Source: Byssothecium circinans (taxonomy: Eukaryota > Ascomycota > Dothideomycetes > Pleosporales > Massarinaceae). From it: a stretch of DNA of 64,000 bases. The DNA lies in NCBI GenBank assembly GCA_010015675.1, contig ML976983.1, forward strand, positions 304,015-368,014. Reading direction: 5' to 3'. How positions within the stretch are numbered: the stretch's first letter is position 1; each line of letters starts with the position of its first letter. Positions 46,452 through 58,370 of the stretch are shown in pieces. A program made the position numbers and the translations under genes. The notes under the pieces are model-generated. The model made no database searches, had not been told where the DNA came from, and saw only the letters and a list, made by a program, of their open reading frames with translations.

Positions 46452-47337
46452 TTACAAGATGAGGCATTTCTTGCTCTTGCTCTTCTCTTTCCGGGTGGTC
46501 AGGGCAGCCCGTGTAGCATGTTCAAATACCTCCCTTACGCCCTCGTTCGTCTTCGCCGAGCACTCAAGGTACTTCTGGGCACCGATCTTCTTGCGGACAT
46601 CCTCGGCCTAAGTTGATTAGTAGGAGTCATGTGTGCTACCTGATCGAGACACTCACCTGTTCGGGAGTCACTGGCTTCTGGGAGGTCTTGTGGAGCTCCT
46701 CAATCGTCTTCTGGTCAAAGCGCAGATCCTTCTTGCAGCCAACTAGGATGATAGGGAGGCCCTGGCAGAAATGCAGAACCTCGGAGATCCACTGTGCATT
46801 GTCAGTGATGCTCTATCAGAGAGATTGGAGCTATCGTACCTTCTCCTGGACGTTGTCGAGAGAGTCGGGCGAGTCGACGGCAAAGCAAATCAGGATGACG
46901 TGCGAGTCGGGGTAGGAAAGCGGGCGCAGACGGTCGTAATCTTCCTGACCGGCGGTATCCCAAAGAGCAAGCTCAACGTGTTTACCATCGACCTCAACGT
47001 CGGCAACGTAGTTCTCGAAGACGGTGGGGACGTAGACCTGTATGAGGCAAGATGTCAGTATGTGCAACGGTGCGTGAATAGGTGCTGCCGATGGAGCGAT
47101 GGCGGGAGTTCAGCCTAGTTGACGCAATCCCAGGAGGCAGGAGAAGGACGTGGGCTACTGACCTCGGGGAAGGTGCCCTTGGAGAAGACACTGCAAACAC
47201 ACTCATCAGTCACTGTTCAGGCCGACGGCGGCACGATGGGCGGCGATGGGCGCCGGGGAGGGCACTTACATGAGCAGACAGGTCTTTCCACAGGCGCCGT
47301 CACCGACAATGACGAGCTTTCGGCGGATTTCAGCCAT
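46452..47337 (-). CDS. RHO1: Rho-family GTPase Rho1
   Basis: Five exons, complement(join(46452..46607,46657..46791,46840..47037,47163..47190,47270..47337)), encode 194 residues. All junctions keep phase; exon 2 is 28 nt. The features are those of RhoA/Rho1: P-loop GDGACGKT (12-19), effector loop [26 protein letters not shown] (58-64), GCKKDLR, the Rho insert ([21 protein letters not shown] region), ECSAKT and a polybasic tail ending in CLIL, a CAAX box for geranylgeranylation. Rho1 at the plasma membrane activates glucan synthase and Pkc1 and governs polarity and wall integrity. The effector sequence matches Rho1 rather than Rac or Cdc42. Confidence 0.97.
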
Positions 47338-48842
47338 GGCGATGCTTCACAGGGGGAGTAGGAGGATGGGAAGCAGAGGGAGCGGTGCTGCTGGGAGCTG
47401 GGAGATGGGCAGTGGGCAGGGCAGAGAGAGGGTGTTGAAGTAGTGTCGAGAGGACGGAGGCACCAGCTAGCAGGCAAAGCGACGCTCGGGCCACTGTGGC
47501 TTTGCGTTGCTGGTCTGGCTGGAGGCTGTTTGTGGCGCAGCCGGGTGCTCTCTCTGGTGAGTGATGGCGATGACAGTGCTGGTGTTGGTGCTGGACTGAT
47601 TGCTAGCGGGCGCAGTATGTAAACGGAGAGGATGGTGCTGTGGTTTGTGTTGTTGCTATGGTGAATGGACATCTGGAGGGCGCTGGAGACTGGCAACGCA
47701 TGTGAGTATGGCTTGGCGCCGGCGTTAGCAAGCAGCAAGAGCGATACCAGTGACAGATAACAGGCCGGCTCGTGACTCGTGAGTCGTGACGCGCCGCCCG
47801 TCCTGCGCCCGTCCTGCTCCGTAGAGGTAGCTGTCTTTACTGTCTCTACTATCTCTACTACAGTATCCTCTCTGCATATTCACACCTCAGATCCGCATGC
47901 AAACCGCTGGCGCTCTTCGATTCACTCCACCCATGGCCGCGAAAACGCGGTTTCAGCCCGATATTGGAGAGCTTGGTGCAAGCTACCGCCACGACTGACC
48001 CCCAACAGTCTGCCGGTGCATTCGGTGGCCAATGAGTCACTGCAGGCAGAACGGGCAAACTACCATCAGCTGCTGCAAACGCAGTGTCCATGATGAGTAT
48101 ATATCGGATTCTATCCCGTGCTTCCAAGTCACTTCTCTCTTCCGCCGCAGGGGTTATAAATCGAAAGGTTGGCAGCTCACCGTCTCGTCCCAGCGGTGTG
48201 GGAGCTTGACCGCTTGCGCTTGCATCTCGTACCAAGGTGATGGCTTCGCCGGGTTGTTGGTACGTAGTCACCTAGTCAGCCCCGGATCATGCGAGCAGTG
48301 ACCGGCAAAGGGCGATTGAAACTACACATATGTGGCGAACATGTTTGAGATGGGAACCAATTCTCACCTCAAACTCTACTACAGCTTCACCGATCATGTC
48401 CTTGGGAAGTGCTTCTACAGACTGCAGACTGTAGTCGGGTTTCGTAGACCGTTGTTGATCTTTCTCCAGTGACTTCGACCACACAAAAGAGTGGTTCCAT
48501 AGGTTTCGTCGAACCGAGGATAGACGTAGAATTAAGTCGTATTTTCGACACATTTTGCTACCCAGCTGGACTAGCGTGTTCGACGAATGCTTGTAATCGC
48601 CCATGCAGGAGAAATATCTAACAGAGGGTGAATGTTCCGCGGCCTTCCAGCGCACGTGCTTTGGTGATTGCACTATCGCTTAGCGGGGTGTGCTTAACCT
48701 TAACTCCGGTTCGTTGACTTCGTCGTCACCAACCCACATTGCGCCGAACTTCAACAACCCACACCATTAATACTGCCCTCGCTCTAGTACTTACACAACC
48801 TACAACCTCTCTAGTACTTATCACCTCACTCATTTCGCCACC
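47338..48842. other. Divergent RHO1/UFD2 promoter region, no supported gene
   Basis: About 1.5 kb between divergent start codons. Open frames of 128-173 codons occur on the minus strand (47217-48673), but they have no domain resemblance, and the first overlaps the RHO1 5' end. I treat them as chance frames in GC-rich leader DNA. Confidence 0.45.
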
Positions 48843-51800
48843 ATGGCGGACCAGCCGCCCGAAAACGACAGGCCGCAGCCTGATGCCATGTCTGACGCAG
48901 ACAAGGTAAAGCTCCATCCTGCACGCATTATTAAGACACGCTGACCGAGTCACAGATTCGCGCAAAGCGACTTGCAAAGCTTGGAGGCTCTTCAAATGCC
49001 ATACCAGCCTCGTCGTCAACTTTAACACCTCCCGCAACGACCCCCGCACCCTCCACGCCACAGCCCGATACTGCGCCCGCGCCCACTCCCATTTCCACTC
49101 CCACTCCCGCAGCGCAACCCACGACGTCGCCGAACCCCTTCGCACAACTTGGCATGAAGGAAGAGACGAGACAGGTGCCGCGCATCAATATCACGCCCAG
49201 GCCCGAAGCAGACTCCAATGGCAACGCAGGCGCTAGGACTGCCTCGAGTAGCGCAGAGAGCAATCTGAAAGCCTGGACAGACAAGACGATCAGTGCCATC
49301 TTCCGCATTACCCTCAATCCGGATCAAACTGTCGATGCTCATGGACACCGGCTATACTTTGTTAAAGGTGTGCGGCAAGATCTCGAGGATGCGAACACAC
49401 CCATCCGCTTCACACCCGATCTGCTAGACAGCGCGATATTAGAGTCGGCACAGAGCAAGTCAGAAGGAAAGGCCTTGGATTACTTGCTCGGATGCTGGAA
49501 GCGAGTCTGCAAGCTGTTCCGCGGCATGAGCAACAAGAAAGACCCAAAGTTTGACATCGTAAAAGAAGCCCGCCGCGTGTGCTTTAGCTACGCCATATTC
49601 GCCGCCACAATCCCAGACATGTTCAATGAAGTGGACACGGGGAAGAATCAGTTGGTGGACCACCTTCTCGTAGAGGCAGAACATGATCGGGGTATCTGCC
49701 ATGACTTCCTCAACGAAGCTATTTCCCGCTTCGACGAGGACGACAGTGTCAAGGAGCTACTCGTGGGTGCAATAGAAGAGCTGAGTCGGAGGTTATCGAA
49801 ACTAACCATGAACGACGACTACCGATCGTACATGTCAGCGATGCGGAGCTTCGCCCACTTTCCGCCTCTTGTAAAAGTCATGGTCCAATCACCCTTGTTC
49901 CTACCATCCGGCCTTGAGCCGAAGCAAATCGAGTCCAAGACCCTACTAGGGCCTTACTTTACCATCTCACCGCTGCAGGGCGAGGTCGCCCTGAACTATT
50001 TCTCCGGCCCCACTACCAGGGACAAGTCTTACATATCGAATGCGCAGAACTCGCTTCGCTTGACCCTACAGACTCATCAGGATGAACTTTTTGAAATTGC
50101 CCACAACTTTGTCAAAGTCAAGGAGTCGAGGGACAGGATGTTGGACTGGTTTGCAATGTCGTTGAATGCGAATCACAAGCGAAGGGCAATGCGCGTGGAC
50201 CCTAAGACGGTTTCCTCAGATGCCTTCATGGTGAACATCACCGTAATTCTAGACCGTCTATGTGAGCCTTTCATGGATGCGACATTTTCCAAGATAGATC
50301 GCATCGAAATTGACTACTTGCGTCGATCGCCTCGAGTATCAATAAAAGACGAGACAAAGATCAACGCCGATCAGCAGATTTCGGATGAGTATTACCAAAC
50401 CACTCTGGAAGGCACAAACAATTTCATCACAGAGGTGTTCTTCCTCACCGTGGCCGCCCATCACTACGGTATTGAAGCCGCTAACACCAAGCTATCCTCG
50501 CTGGAGAAGGATATGAAGTATCTGGAGAAAGAGTTGGCGAAAATGGAGACGGAGCGGCACAAGTACGCTTCGAATCCGATGCAGCTTGCTGTCTTTGACG
50601 GCCATCTCAAGAAAATGAAGGATCAGATTGAAAGGGGACAATGCTCAGCCCTCGCTACAAGAGGTGTTCTCTTGGATCAAACTACCCAAGGACGATCGAT
50701 GCAATTCATGCGATATGTTATTGTGTGGATGTTGCGACTCGTTTCTCCCCAGTCGAAATTCCCTCAACGCCCTATCCAGCTTCCACTACCCGACGAACAG
50801 CCCATGGCGTTCAGGTGCCTGCCGGAGTACTTCCTTGAGGATATTTGCGACAACTTTAAGTTCATCACCCAGTACATGCCGCATGTCATTACCTCGACGC
50901 AGTGTGAGGAACTGATGGTAGTTTGCATCACATTCCTCCGGTCTTCTGAGTATATCAAAAATCCGTACCTCAAAGCGCATCTGGTCAGAATCCTCTTCAA
51001 CGGAATCTGGCCAGTACCAGGTAGATCGAAAGGGGTGCTCGGCGACGTTTTGTTCGCACACAAATTTGCCACTCAGCATTTACTCCATGCGCTCATGAAG
51101 TTTTATATCGAATGCGAGCGCACGCATGACAAGTACAACATTCGCTACGAAATCTTCCAGGTCATCAAATGTATCTGGCCCAATTCTATATACCGGGAGA
51201 ACCTTAGGACAGAGGCACAGTACGTATTAATTCATCGCCGAACCCGAACGGTTTGCTAACCTGAGCAGGGTCAACCTGGATTTCTTTGTACAGTTCGTCA
51301 ACTTGCTTCTCAACGATGTCACTTTTGTGCTGGATGAGTCCTTCACCGCTTTCAAGACGATCCATGACATCTCTAAAACGCTTAGGGCACCTGACTCGGG
51401 TCTAGACGAAAACACTCGCCAGGAACAAGAGGAGCGAATGTCGTCGGCACAGGAGAAGGCCAAGGGCTACATGCAGTTGACCAACGAGACCGTCGCTATG
51501 TTGAAGCTCTTCACGGAGTCGCTTGGCGATTCATTCACCAGGAAAGAGGTTGTCGTTCGACTCGCGCACATGCTTGACTACAACCTCGAAGCGCTGGTCG
51601 GCCCCAAGAAGGCCGACCTGAAAGTGGAGAATCCGCAGGATTATCACTGGAATCCTCGGCAACTTCTATCAGACATTGCAGATGTCTATCTGAACCTAAA
51701 GGAGAAGCAGTCGTTCCTAGAATCAGTTGCAACGGACGATCGGTCATACCGACCAGATTACTTTGTCGAGGCCGCGAAAATCCTTTCGCGCTTTGCACTC

Positions 51801-52172
51801 AAGGCGCCCGAGCAACTCGCAGAATGGGACCAGCTTGCCGAACGTATACGCGTTGTAAAGGAGACGCTCGATATGGAGGATGCGGACTTGGGCGATGTGC
51901 CTGACGAGTATCTAGACCCGCTGTTGGCGTCACTTATGGAAGACCCGGTCATCCTCCCCATCAGCAAACAGACACTGGATCGAAGTACGGTGCAGAGCCA
52001 CCTGCTCAGCGACCCGCACGATCCATTCAATCGTGCACCGCTCTCGATTGACCAGGTGATCCCAAATGATGCGCTGAGAGAGGAGATTCAAAAGTGGAAG
52101 GCGGAGCGTTTGGCGGAAAAGCGCGCGGAGAGGAACGCGGCGGCTGCGGGCGAGCCTATGGATTTGTCTTAG
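48843..52172 (+). CDS. UFD2: Ubiquitin chain-elongation factor E4 (Ufd2)
   Basis: Three exons, join(48843..48905,48956..51219,51269..52172), encode 1076 residues. The first intron (50 nt) has a CTGACC branch. The second (49 nt) starts GTACGT and has TGCTAACC. A short, Pro/Thr-rich N-terminal region (about 20-90) leads into the long helical Ufd2 core (WTDKTISAIFRITLNPD; ARSMQFMRYV-like GRSMQFMRYVIVWMLRLVSP; RCLPEYFLEDICDNFKFI). The C-terminal U-box is at about 988-1052 (DPLLASLMEDPVILPISKQTLDRSTV). Ufd2 extends ubiquitin chains on substrates with Cdc48 for proteasomal degradation. It is nuclear and cytosolic. Length and domain order are normal. Confidence 0.96.
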
Positions 52173-52490
52173 TTGGCATCCCGTTGGGGGAGGCGAAGTA
52201 TTCTGAGTATTCATGGTTTCAGGTTGCCTAGCGAATATCATAGATGAATGAGGATTGGGCATGATGGGAATCTAGCATCACTAATTCGAGATAGATGTGG
52301 ATGAGCCTTATACAGCATCAATATGAATTACTCACTACTTGCAATTTCGTCGTCGTATATTATAGCACGCGATGAGAGATGAAATGGAAGTACTTGCATG
52401 GTTTCGTCAGCTCTTCTCAGTCGTTGATTTCGACCGCTTCATGGACAGGTACGATTACATATAATACAAAAGGCTCCTCGCCACCAACCA
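52173..52490. other. Intergenic between convergent genes, no gene seen
   Basis: 318 nt between the UFD2 stop and the stop of the AIM19-like gene. AT-rich in places. No feature is recognised. Confidence 0.5.
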
Positions 52491-53078
52491 TCACTTCTCC
52501 GCCTCTTCTTTCTCCCTCTTTCCAAACACATACGCTAATCCGCAACCTGCAACATTGACTGCGCAAAGACCTAGTGACGCTCCACGAACAAGACCCCGTG
52601 CGCCGAACTTTTGCTTGAATTGCTAGAATACGTTAACGTTGCGATACTTAGTTGGACCTCATCAGTGTGAGAACATACATGTTTCCGCCGCATGGCTAGA
52701 AGCGCATAGAGACCACTCCATGCCGCTGTAATGCCAGCAGCGTCGCTCTTGTAGCCGCTTAGGTTGAGATAGGAAGAGAAGAGGAGGACGGGAGGGAAGA
52801 GCATAGGCACGGGTTGGAAGGGGCGGAAGTGTTGGGCTGTTATTAGGGTTGCGAGTAGGGTTGGAGGAACGGATGCTTCTGGATTGGTTGTTAGTGAATG
52901 AACTTTAGCATAGATAGGGGGAGAGATAAACAGGACAGAAACGCTCAAGTGAATTGATAGCACGTGAGCTATGGAGGTATGTAGCATGTGTGGTGCGAAT
53001 GAAACGGAATTAGGTCGACGTACCTCCCCAGTTCCGTAGCGATTGAATCATGCCTTCTTTAGGGTTCTGTGCTGCCAT
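52491..53078 (-). CDS. Small multi-span membrane protein, probable AIM19 homologue
   Basis: Three exons, complement(join(52491..52622,52679..52878,53024..53078)), encode 128 residues. Introns are 145 nt (TTCACTAAC branch, ATCCAG) and 56 nt (GTATGT donor, TTCTAG). About three to four hydrophobic segments are present: ASVPPTLLATLITAQHF, PMLFPPVLLFSSYLNLSG, AAGITAAWSGLYALLA and GASLGLCAVNVAGCGLAYVFG, with a charged C-terminus (KREKEEAEK). Size, spacing and the PxxLLFSSYLNLxG segment resemble Aim19, a mitochondrial inner-membrane protein of unknown activity first named from a yeast mitochondrial-inheritance screen. This match is from memory of the family and not certain; the membrane-protein call is safe. 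The gene diverges from the J-protein gene over 313 nt. Confidence 0.68.
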
Positions 53079-53391
53079 TTCGAAAGGGTATACGGGGATT
53101 GGATGGATACGAATTTCAAAGATTGGTGGGAAAGTCGTGTAGCTTTTGATGGGGAACCGCTTCTTGATGACGTTACGCTAGTCCACGTCCGTGCCCGTTT
53201 TCTGGCCTCGACTACCGATCGACAGGTCAACCACATTTCAACAACTCTCCTCTAACCCTCTTCACTCGACATCGCACACAGCCTGTGTATACAACAACCT
53301 CGCCTCTCCGCCCTTCTTCTCCTCGTAGGTCTCGCACGCCCCACCCACCCGCCAGACCTCGCGCACTCCATCCCTCCGCACGCGCCCAACG
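53079..53391. promoter_or_regulatory. Divergent promoter region
   Basis: 313 nt between the start codons of the AIM19-like gene and the J-protein gene. The right half is CT-rich. No specific site is identified. Confidence 0.45.
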
Positions 53392-54651
53392 ATGTCCGCC
53401 AGAGCCACCGGCGCGGACCCACGACCTAACGGCGAAGCAAAGTCACGACAACACCATGACGGCAGCGAAGGCCGCGCTTTTACAGTCGAGCAAAAATCAG
53501 CTGTTATCCGGATAAAAAGATGCGGCCCAACTGCTTACTATGAGATTTTGGGGCTGGAGGAAGTCAAGGCTACATGTACGGAGGGGGAGATCAAGAAGGC
53601 GTATAGGAAGTTGAGTTTGTTGACGCATCCGGATAAGAATGGGTATGAAGGAGCGGATGAGGCATTCAAGAGTATGTTGTTCCCAAGCTTGAAGACGAGG
53701 GGCAGGGCGGGGCATTCGAGGCAGAATGCAATATAATTGGTATGGGATTATATGCTAACTTTTGGACAGTGGTATCAAGAGCTTTCCAAGTCCTCTCCGA
53801 CCCAGAAAAGAAAGCAAAATACGACAAATTTGGTGGCGATCCGGATGCGCGCTTCAACCCATCGTCGGCCGGCCCATCGCCCTTCTCCGGCTTTTCACGC
53901 TCAGCTAGCGGTGGGCGACCGGGGCCCATGTTCGAAGAAGAGATAAGTCCAGAGGAAATGTTCAGACAGTTCTTTGGGGGTGGAATGCCGTTCGGTGGAC
54001 CCTTCGGTATGTCAGAGCGCCATCACCGATTGCACGAGTTTATGCGACGAGACCATCGTCACGACTGGAAATGAGAGCACACACTAATACGTGCATACAG
54101 GCGGCGGCTTTGACACTGGGGGATTTGTATTCAATATGGGAGGTGGAGGACCAGGGATCCGTGTGCATCAATTCGGCGGCCAAAGACCCAGGAGGCGCCC
54201 AAACACTGCAACACCACCAGGTCAAGAAGCACAACCCGGTCTCTCCAGCACACTATCCTCCCTTCTCCCGTTGATCTTCCTCTTCATCCTACCGCTCCTG
54301 TCTTCCATCTTCGGCGGATCATCACCGCCTAATCCCTCCGTCTCTTTCGACTCGCCCCGCGGCGCGAACACCAAAGGCCGAACATCGCATAAACTCAACA
54401 TACCGTACTGGGTCAACCCTACCGAAGTCCAGGACTTTCGCACAAAAGATTGGAGAAAGTTGGATGACTTTGCGGAGAACAGGTACATACATACGGTGAA
54501 CGTGAGGTGCGAGAATGAGAGGCACCAGCAGCAGAGGATGAAGGAAGAGGCGATGGGGTGGTGGAGTAATGATGAGGTTAAGATGGACAAGGCGAGAAAG
54601 ATGCCGATGCCTAACTGCAAGAAGTTGAGGGACATGGGGTTTGTAAACTAG
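53392..54651 (+). CDS. ER-membrane J-protein (Hlj1/DNAJB12-like)
   Basis: Three exons, join(53392..53671,53770..54006,54101..54651), encode 355 residues. Both introns are well formed (GTATGT donors; TGCTAAC before GGACAG; ATACAG). The J-domain spans about residues 48-115: [27 protein letters not shown] with the HPD motif at 79-81, and [18 protein letters not shown] Gly/Phe-rich region follows ([21 protein letters not shown]). One membrane helix is at about 229-248 ([21 protein letters not shown]), followed by a C-terminal domain of the DUF1977 type ([31 protein letters not shown]). Such proteins face the cytosol at the ER and recruit Hsp70 for ER-associated degradation. Hlj1 is the yeast counterpart. 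Confidence 0.9.
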
Positions 54652-55192
54652 GGGGTTTACTTGATTTTCTCGTATGAGGGGTTTGGGGAAGTTAATTTTC
54701 AGACGGAGTGATTTTTTTAGTCTGGGCATCACGGGTTGAGATACCAATATGCCATGAGCTGGCGACTTGGGCGCTTTTCAAATATACTTTTAACGTTGCA
54801 AGGCGCAACGAAACTCCCACGAAGGTTATTTTTTCCGAGGAGGCTCTCTATTTTTCACTGAGCCTTTCATGTGTGCTGAGCTTCAGCAGCCTATGGCTCG
54901 CCAGGCTTGGAGACGTAGTTACCGACTATTAACGCTGTTCGTAGAAGTATCCTATATTATCCACTTACAACTTAATAATGTCAATCGACTATAAACAAGG
55001 CACAACTTTCATTCTGCTTTTTGAAAAATTGCCCTAGTTAACACTTCTGTACAAATTTAGCATTCAGAAGGCAAGTCTAGCCGAGCATCATGCGTTGCGC
55101 CAAGCATCATTCGATCACGTCCAACCTCAACTTTCAACACCACGCCAATTCCTCGAGCCATTGCGCTCCCACACCACTTCACACCCCCAACC
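54652..55192. other. Intergenic, no gene seen
   Basis: 541 nt between the J-protein stop and COA1 start, on the same strand. AT-rich around 54930-55060. No feature is recognised. Confidence 0.5.
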
Positions 55193-55972
55193 ATGCCTCC
55201 TCCACGGCTCCTATCCCATCTCCTCCGCGCGCGCCTCCAACTCTCATCGCAAACCCTGCGCCGACTCCCCGCCGCCAGACAATCCCTCACCACCAGCACC
55301 ACCACGAGCACCGAGCAGCCCTCCGCACCCACCGTACCCTGGAAAACCCCGCACAGTATAACATCCTGGCCGCCCGAACCGCTGATCCCGCCACCGAGAG
55401 ACGGCGAGATATTACTAGAGAGGAAAGCCAATCGGGAACTACCACCGTAAGTTGACCGCTTTTCTCACATACCTACCTACCTCCACACCTCCCCTCTTTC
55501 AAATGCATGTACTGAGAGTTAAAACCGCAGCGTGCCCCCCCTAATCCCCCGCCAAATCCTAAAAACCTTCCCCATCTTCCTGATCAGCATGGCGCTCGCC
55601 ACCTTCGCCTTCTTCAACTATCAAAAGCAAGAATCCTCCGTCGTCACTTCGACGCTGTACGCGCTGCGCACCAACCCTGCTGTCCGCGAGGTCCTCGGCG
55701 ACGAGATTTACTTTGCGTCGAAGTATCCGTGGATCAAGGGGGAGATTAATCAGGTGCATGGGAGGATCGATATTAGGTTTTGGGTCAAGGGGACGAAGGG
55801 CATGGGAGAGGTTAGGCTGAGGTGTAAGAGGAGGGGTAGGGGGGGCTATTTTGTGACGAGGGAGTGGAGTTTGACGATGGCGGAGGAGGGGGGGCAGAGG
55901 AGGAGGTTGGAGTTGTATGATCCCGAGGGGAATGCGGTGGATCCGTTTATGGATCCTTTGGGGGAGGAGTAG
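55193..55972 (+). CDS. COA1: Cytochrome oxidase assembly factor Coa1
   Basis: Two exons, join(55193..55446,55531..55972), encode 231 residues. The 84-nt intron has a GTAAGT donor and ACCGCAG acceptor. The N-terminus (MPPPRLLSHLLRARLQLSSQTLRRL) is a typical Arg-rich mitochondrial presequence. The Coa1 domain follows: PLIPRQILKTFPIFLISMALATFAFF with one membrane helix at about 98-115, then LRTNPAVREVLGDEIYFASKYPWIKGEINQVHGRIDIRFWVKG. Coa1 is an inner-membrane protein acting with Shy1 and Mss51 in early Cox1 maturation for complex IV. Residues after the core are Arg/Gly-rich. No lesion is present. The gene marks the end of the conserved block; beyond it lies accessory sequence. Confidence 0.9.
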
Positions 55973-56565
55973 TGGGTGCGTGATGTGAAGAGGTGGGTGA
56001 GAGATTCTTGGGGTTGGGCTGAATTGGGGTAGAGGGGATGTGGGGAAACCGAGATCGAGGAGCTTAAGTTCGTAAGCCGCTCAATGGGATGAGAAAGAGT
56101 TTCCAGCCTGAAGATAGCGTCAGAGTACGTGTATCTTTGTGTACATCATGCATGTATATATGTATATTAGAATGTAAAAAAAACTTGGTTGAACATCACG
56201 CAGGTCGACAGAATATGTTTGTTGGTATTGTCATTGCGGCCAGTGGAGAGGGGGATCTACCAACGAAGGAGGGAAACCCAACCGATTCCAAGATTCGAGA
56301 TGAGCCTCTAGACCTCGTTCGTGAGTACGCTGGACATGAAGCATTTGGTTGATGTGAAAGCAGACCAGGCGTACCGCGCGGTATAACGCCCTTTCAAAGT
56401 CTTCCCCATTTCGTGAACTCCTGCAACTAGTTGCCTCCCTAGCCAGGGGATTCCAGTGGTTCGGTTTTGGTATCTCCACAGATATATGTCAAAAGTTTGG
56501 CAAAACTTCACCGAGTCTGAAGTAGGGAAGGTGTGTTGCCAGGCTTCTGACTCATTCCCTACCCC
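55973..56565. other. Intergenic between convergent genes
   Basis: 593 nt between COA1 and the BTB gene. A stretch at 56530-56565 (gtgtgttgccaggcttctga) is similar to one at 57669-57690 on the far side of that BTB gene, suggesting duplicated flanks. No gene is supported. Confidence 0.5.
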
Positions 56566-57388
56566 TTATGAGCTGCCCTCCAAAGCCCTCAATCTCTTAC
56601 ACTCCCTCCTCTCATTGTCGTTGTCGTGTTCATGAAATCCACATAGATCAAAGCGCTTCCTCAGTATATCCCAATCTTTTCCTTTTCTCTCCGCACAGTA
56701 CTTCATACATCTGAACATGAACTCTCCCGGTAGAGATGTCATCTGCACTTCCTCAAGTTCCATGTCATCGGGCTCAACTTTCGGAATCCAGTTAAGGCAC
56801 TGCACTTCCACGAGAAAGGATAAGACAGGATCACCGGGAGGTAAGTTATCAAAGGCATGCGCGACAACCTTTGTAGAGGGTGTCCAGTGCACCTTGTCAG
56901 CGTTAATCAGGAGGCGGTTAAGCGGTTTGCGGAGGAGGGGCACGATGAACCTGTCGGACAGGGTGTAAAACTCTATGCGAAGGAGTTCGTAGGTGACCGT
57001 GTTTTCCAAGGTTGTAGTACTTGCGATGTTGGCGGTTTCAAGCCAGGCGTCAGCGTTCTCGTCCGGGAGCTTCTGCGTGTACAGCCATTCAATGAAGAGC
57101 GAGAAGACTCCAGGCTCGATATCCGCGAAGGTGAAAGAGCTCTCCTCAGCTTCGAGGAAAGAGCCTGATAGCGCCGTCTCGAAATAGACGGAGTAGTGAA
57201 TGAGGAAGGACTTGATGACGTAGAAGGTAGTGGGGCTTTCAGACCCGACGTGAACAGTTACGCACTCGGGAGGACCTTGACGTGCGAACGCGCTGGCTAG
57301 TGTCAGCTTCATGCTTGGGCAAGAGGAGAAGTGCTTGTTACCTGAGGAGCGACCGAGTGGGCTCTTGTTGATGTTGTGCGCTGGCCAT
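56566..57388 (-). CDS. BTB/POZ-domain protein, intact member of a local family
   Basis: Two exons, complement(join(56566..57292,57342..57388)), encode 257 residues. The 49-nt intron has GTAACA and a GCTGAC branch; acceptor CCAG rather than the nearer CTAG is needed for phase. The BTB fold occupies about residues 22-90: VTVHVGSESPTTFYVIKSFLIHYSVYFETALSG and IEPGVFSLFIEWLYTQKLP. A helical back part follows (YTLSDRFIVPLLRKPLNRLL; VVAHAFDNLPPGDPVLSFLVEVQCLNW; LPGEFMFRCMKYC). The end is LCGFHEHDNDNERREC, a CxxHxH plus C motif shared with its three neighbours at 58, 62 and 63.5 kb. Function is unknown; dimerisation through BTB and possible Cul3 recruitment are family knowledge. It is the only complete, undamaged copy in the cluster. 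Confidence 0.82.
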
Positions 57389-57893
57389 GACTTGAGCGAG
57401 GTGCTGTTGAGGGTAGGAAGAAGTCGGGGAGAGAAAAGTGGGAGTGGCGCCCAGAGGCGTGTTTGTATTTGTACGCTAGTGAGGGAGCGGAACTTGAGGG
57501 GGAAGGTGCGGTCGAGGAAAGCAACTTGCTTACCACGCTAAAAGTCACGCAGCACTTTTACGTAGGAACAGTTCAGAAAGCTTTTATCATGATTTCTATA
57601 CACGGCTCTAAATATCTGGGGGGAATAAGGAGGACCTGAAATCCGGCACCACTTCACGAAGCCCAGACCACAAAGGATGTTGCCAGGCTTTTTGACCCAT
57701 CATGAGTCTGATTTTCAAGCCTTGCTCTCTCACTCAGTCACAGAGAATCCAAGGTCTCCCTCTCGGCGTCGCCCAGTAGATAAAAGCTAGTTAATGAAAA
57801 TACAACTATTTTTCTTTCCTTTTAGCCTCTTAAAAACGATATAACTAATAGTAGACAGGATAGAATATTGTAAAAATATTTAAAAAGCTAACA

Positions 57894-57998
57894 TGCGCAG
57901 CTGGGATTCGAACACCATACTTACCCACCTCTCTGAGGAAGAAAAAAAAAGGAAACAACCTAGACCAAGAAGTCCGCTCACCACGGCAGCCCTTTTAC
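57894..57998 (-). ncRNA. tRNA-derived sequence (SINE-like or tRNA pseudogene)
   Basis: On the minus strand an A-box-like TGGTGAGCGG precedes, by about 60 nt, a B-box-like GTTCGAATCC (complement of ggattcgaac at 57904-57913), followed by T-runs that could stop Pol III. The ends do not form a proper acceptor stem and no anticodon arm can be folded by eye, so it is not called a working tRNA. It overlaps the decayed 3' side of the BTB remnant. Confidence 0.4.
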
Positions 57999-58059
57999 AA
58001 GCCCACTCACATGCAACCCAGCTTCGGTTGTTTGGATACAGATTTTAGAATAAAATAAT

Positions 58060-58370
58060 ATATATACACCGCCCGCATGCTCGTGGAACCTGCAGATATC
58101 AAGCCCCGTCCGCAACTCCCGATACTCCGCGCTCTTCTTCAGACACTCGACGAGGAAGCCCCGTGGTAAGGTCTCCATGCACTTCTTGAGGCACCTGGGA
58201 AGGAAGTCCTGTGGTAGGAGCTTCATACGTTGTTCTTGCTCGGGCGTATTGTCGTCGGGCTTGTAGCTCGCAAACTGGGCTTCCATTAGGAAGGCACGTA
58301 GGGGATCGTTGGCGGGGAGGTTTTGGAAGGCGTAATCAAGAACCTCGGGGGATGGTGGGGAGGGTAGTAT
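58060..58370 (-). pseudogene. BTB-family remnant (C-terminal part only)
   Basis: The minus strand encodes the back half of the local BTB family, reading from 58370 downward: PEVLDYAFQNLPANDPLRAFLMEAQFASY, LPQDFLPRCLKKCM, LPRGFLVECLKKS and ICRFHEHAGG. The order matches the intact gene at 56.6 kb. The BTB domain itself is missing: upstream of 58370 the sequence turns into AT-rich DNA. After the CxxHxH motif the frame runs on into unrelated sequence. The segment LPxxFLxxCLKK occurs twice in a row, a small internal duplication. A short protein from the internal ATG at 58286 is possible but unlikely to fold as the family does. Confidence 0.72.

Noticed and set aside
47217..48673. Three overlapping minus frames of 128-173 codons upstream of UFD2
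   Set aside because: One overlaps the RHO1 5' end in another frame, and none resembles a protein family; GC-rich leader DNA readily gives such frames.
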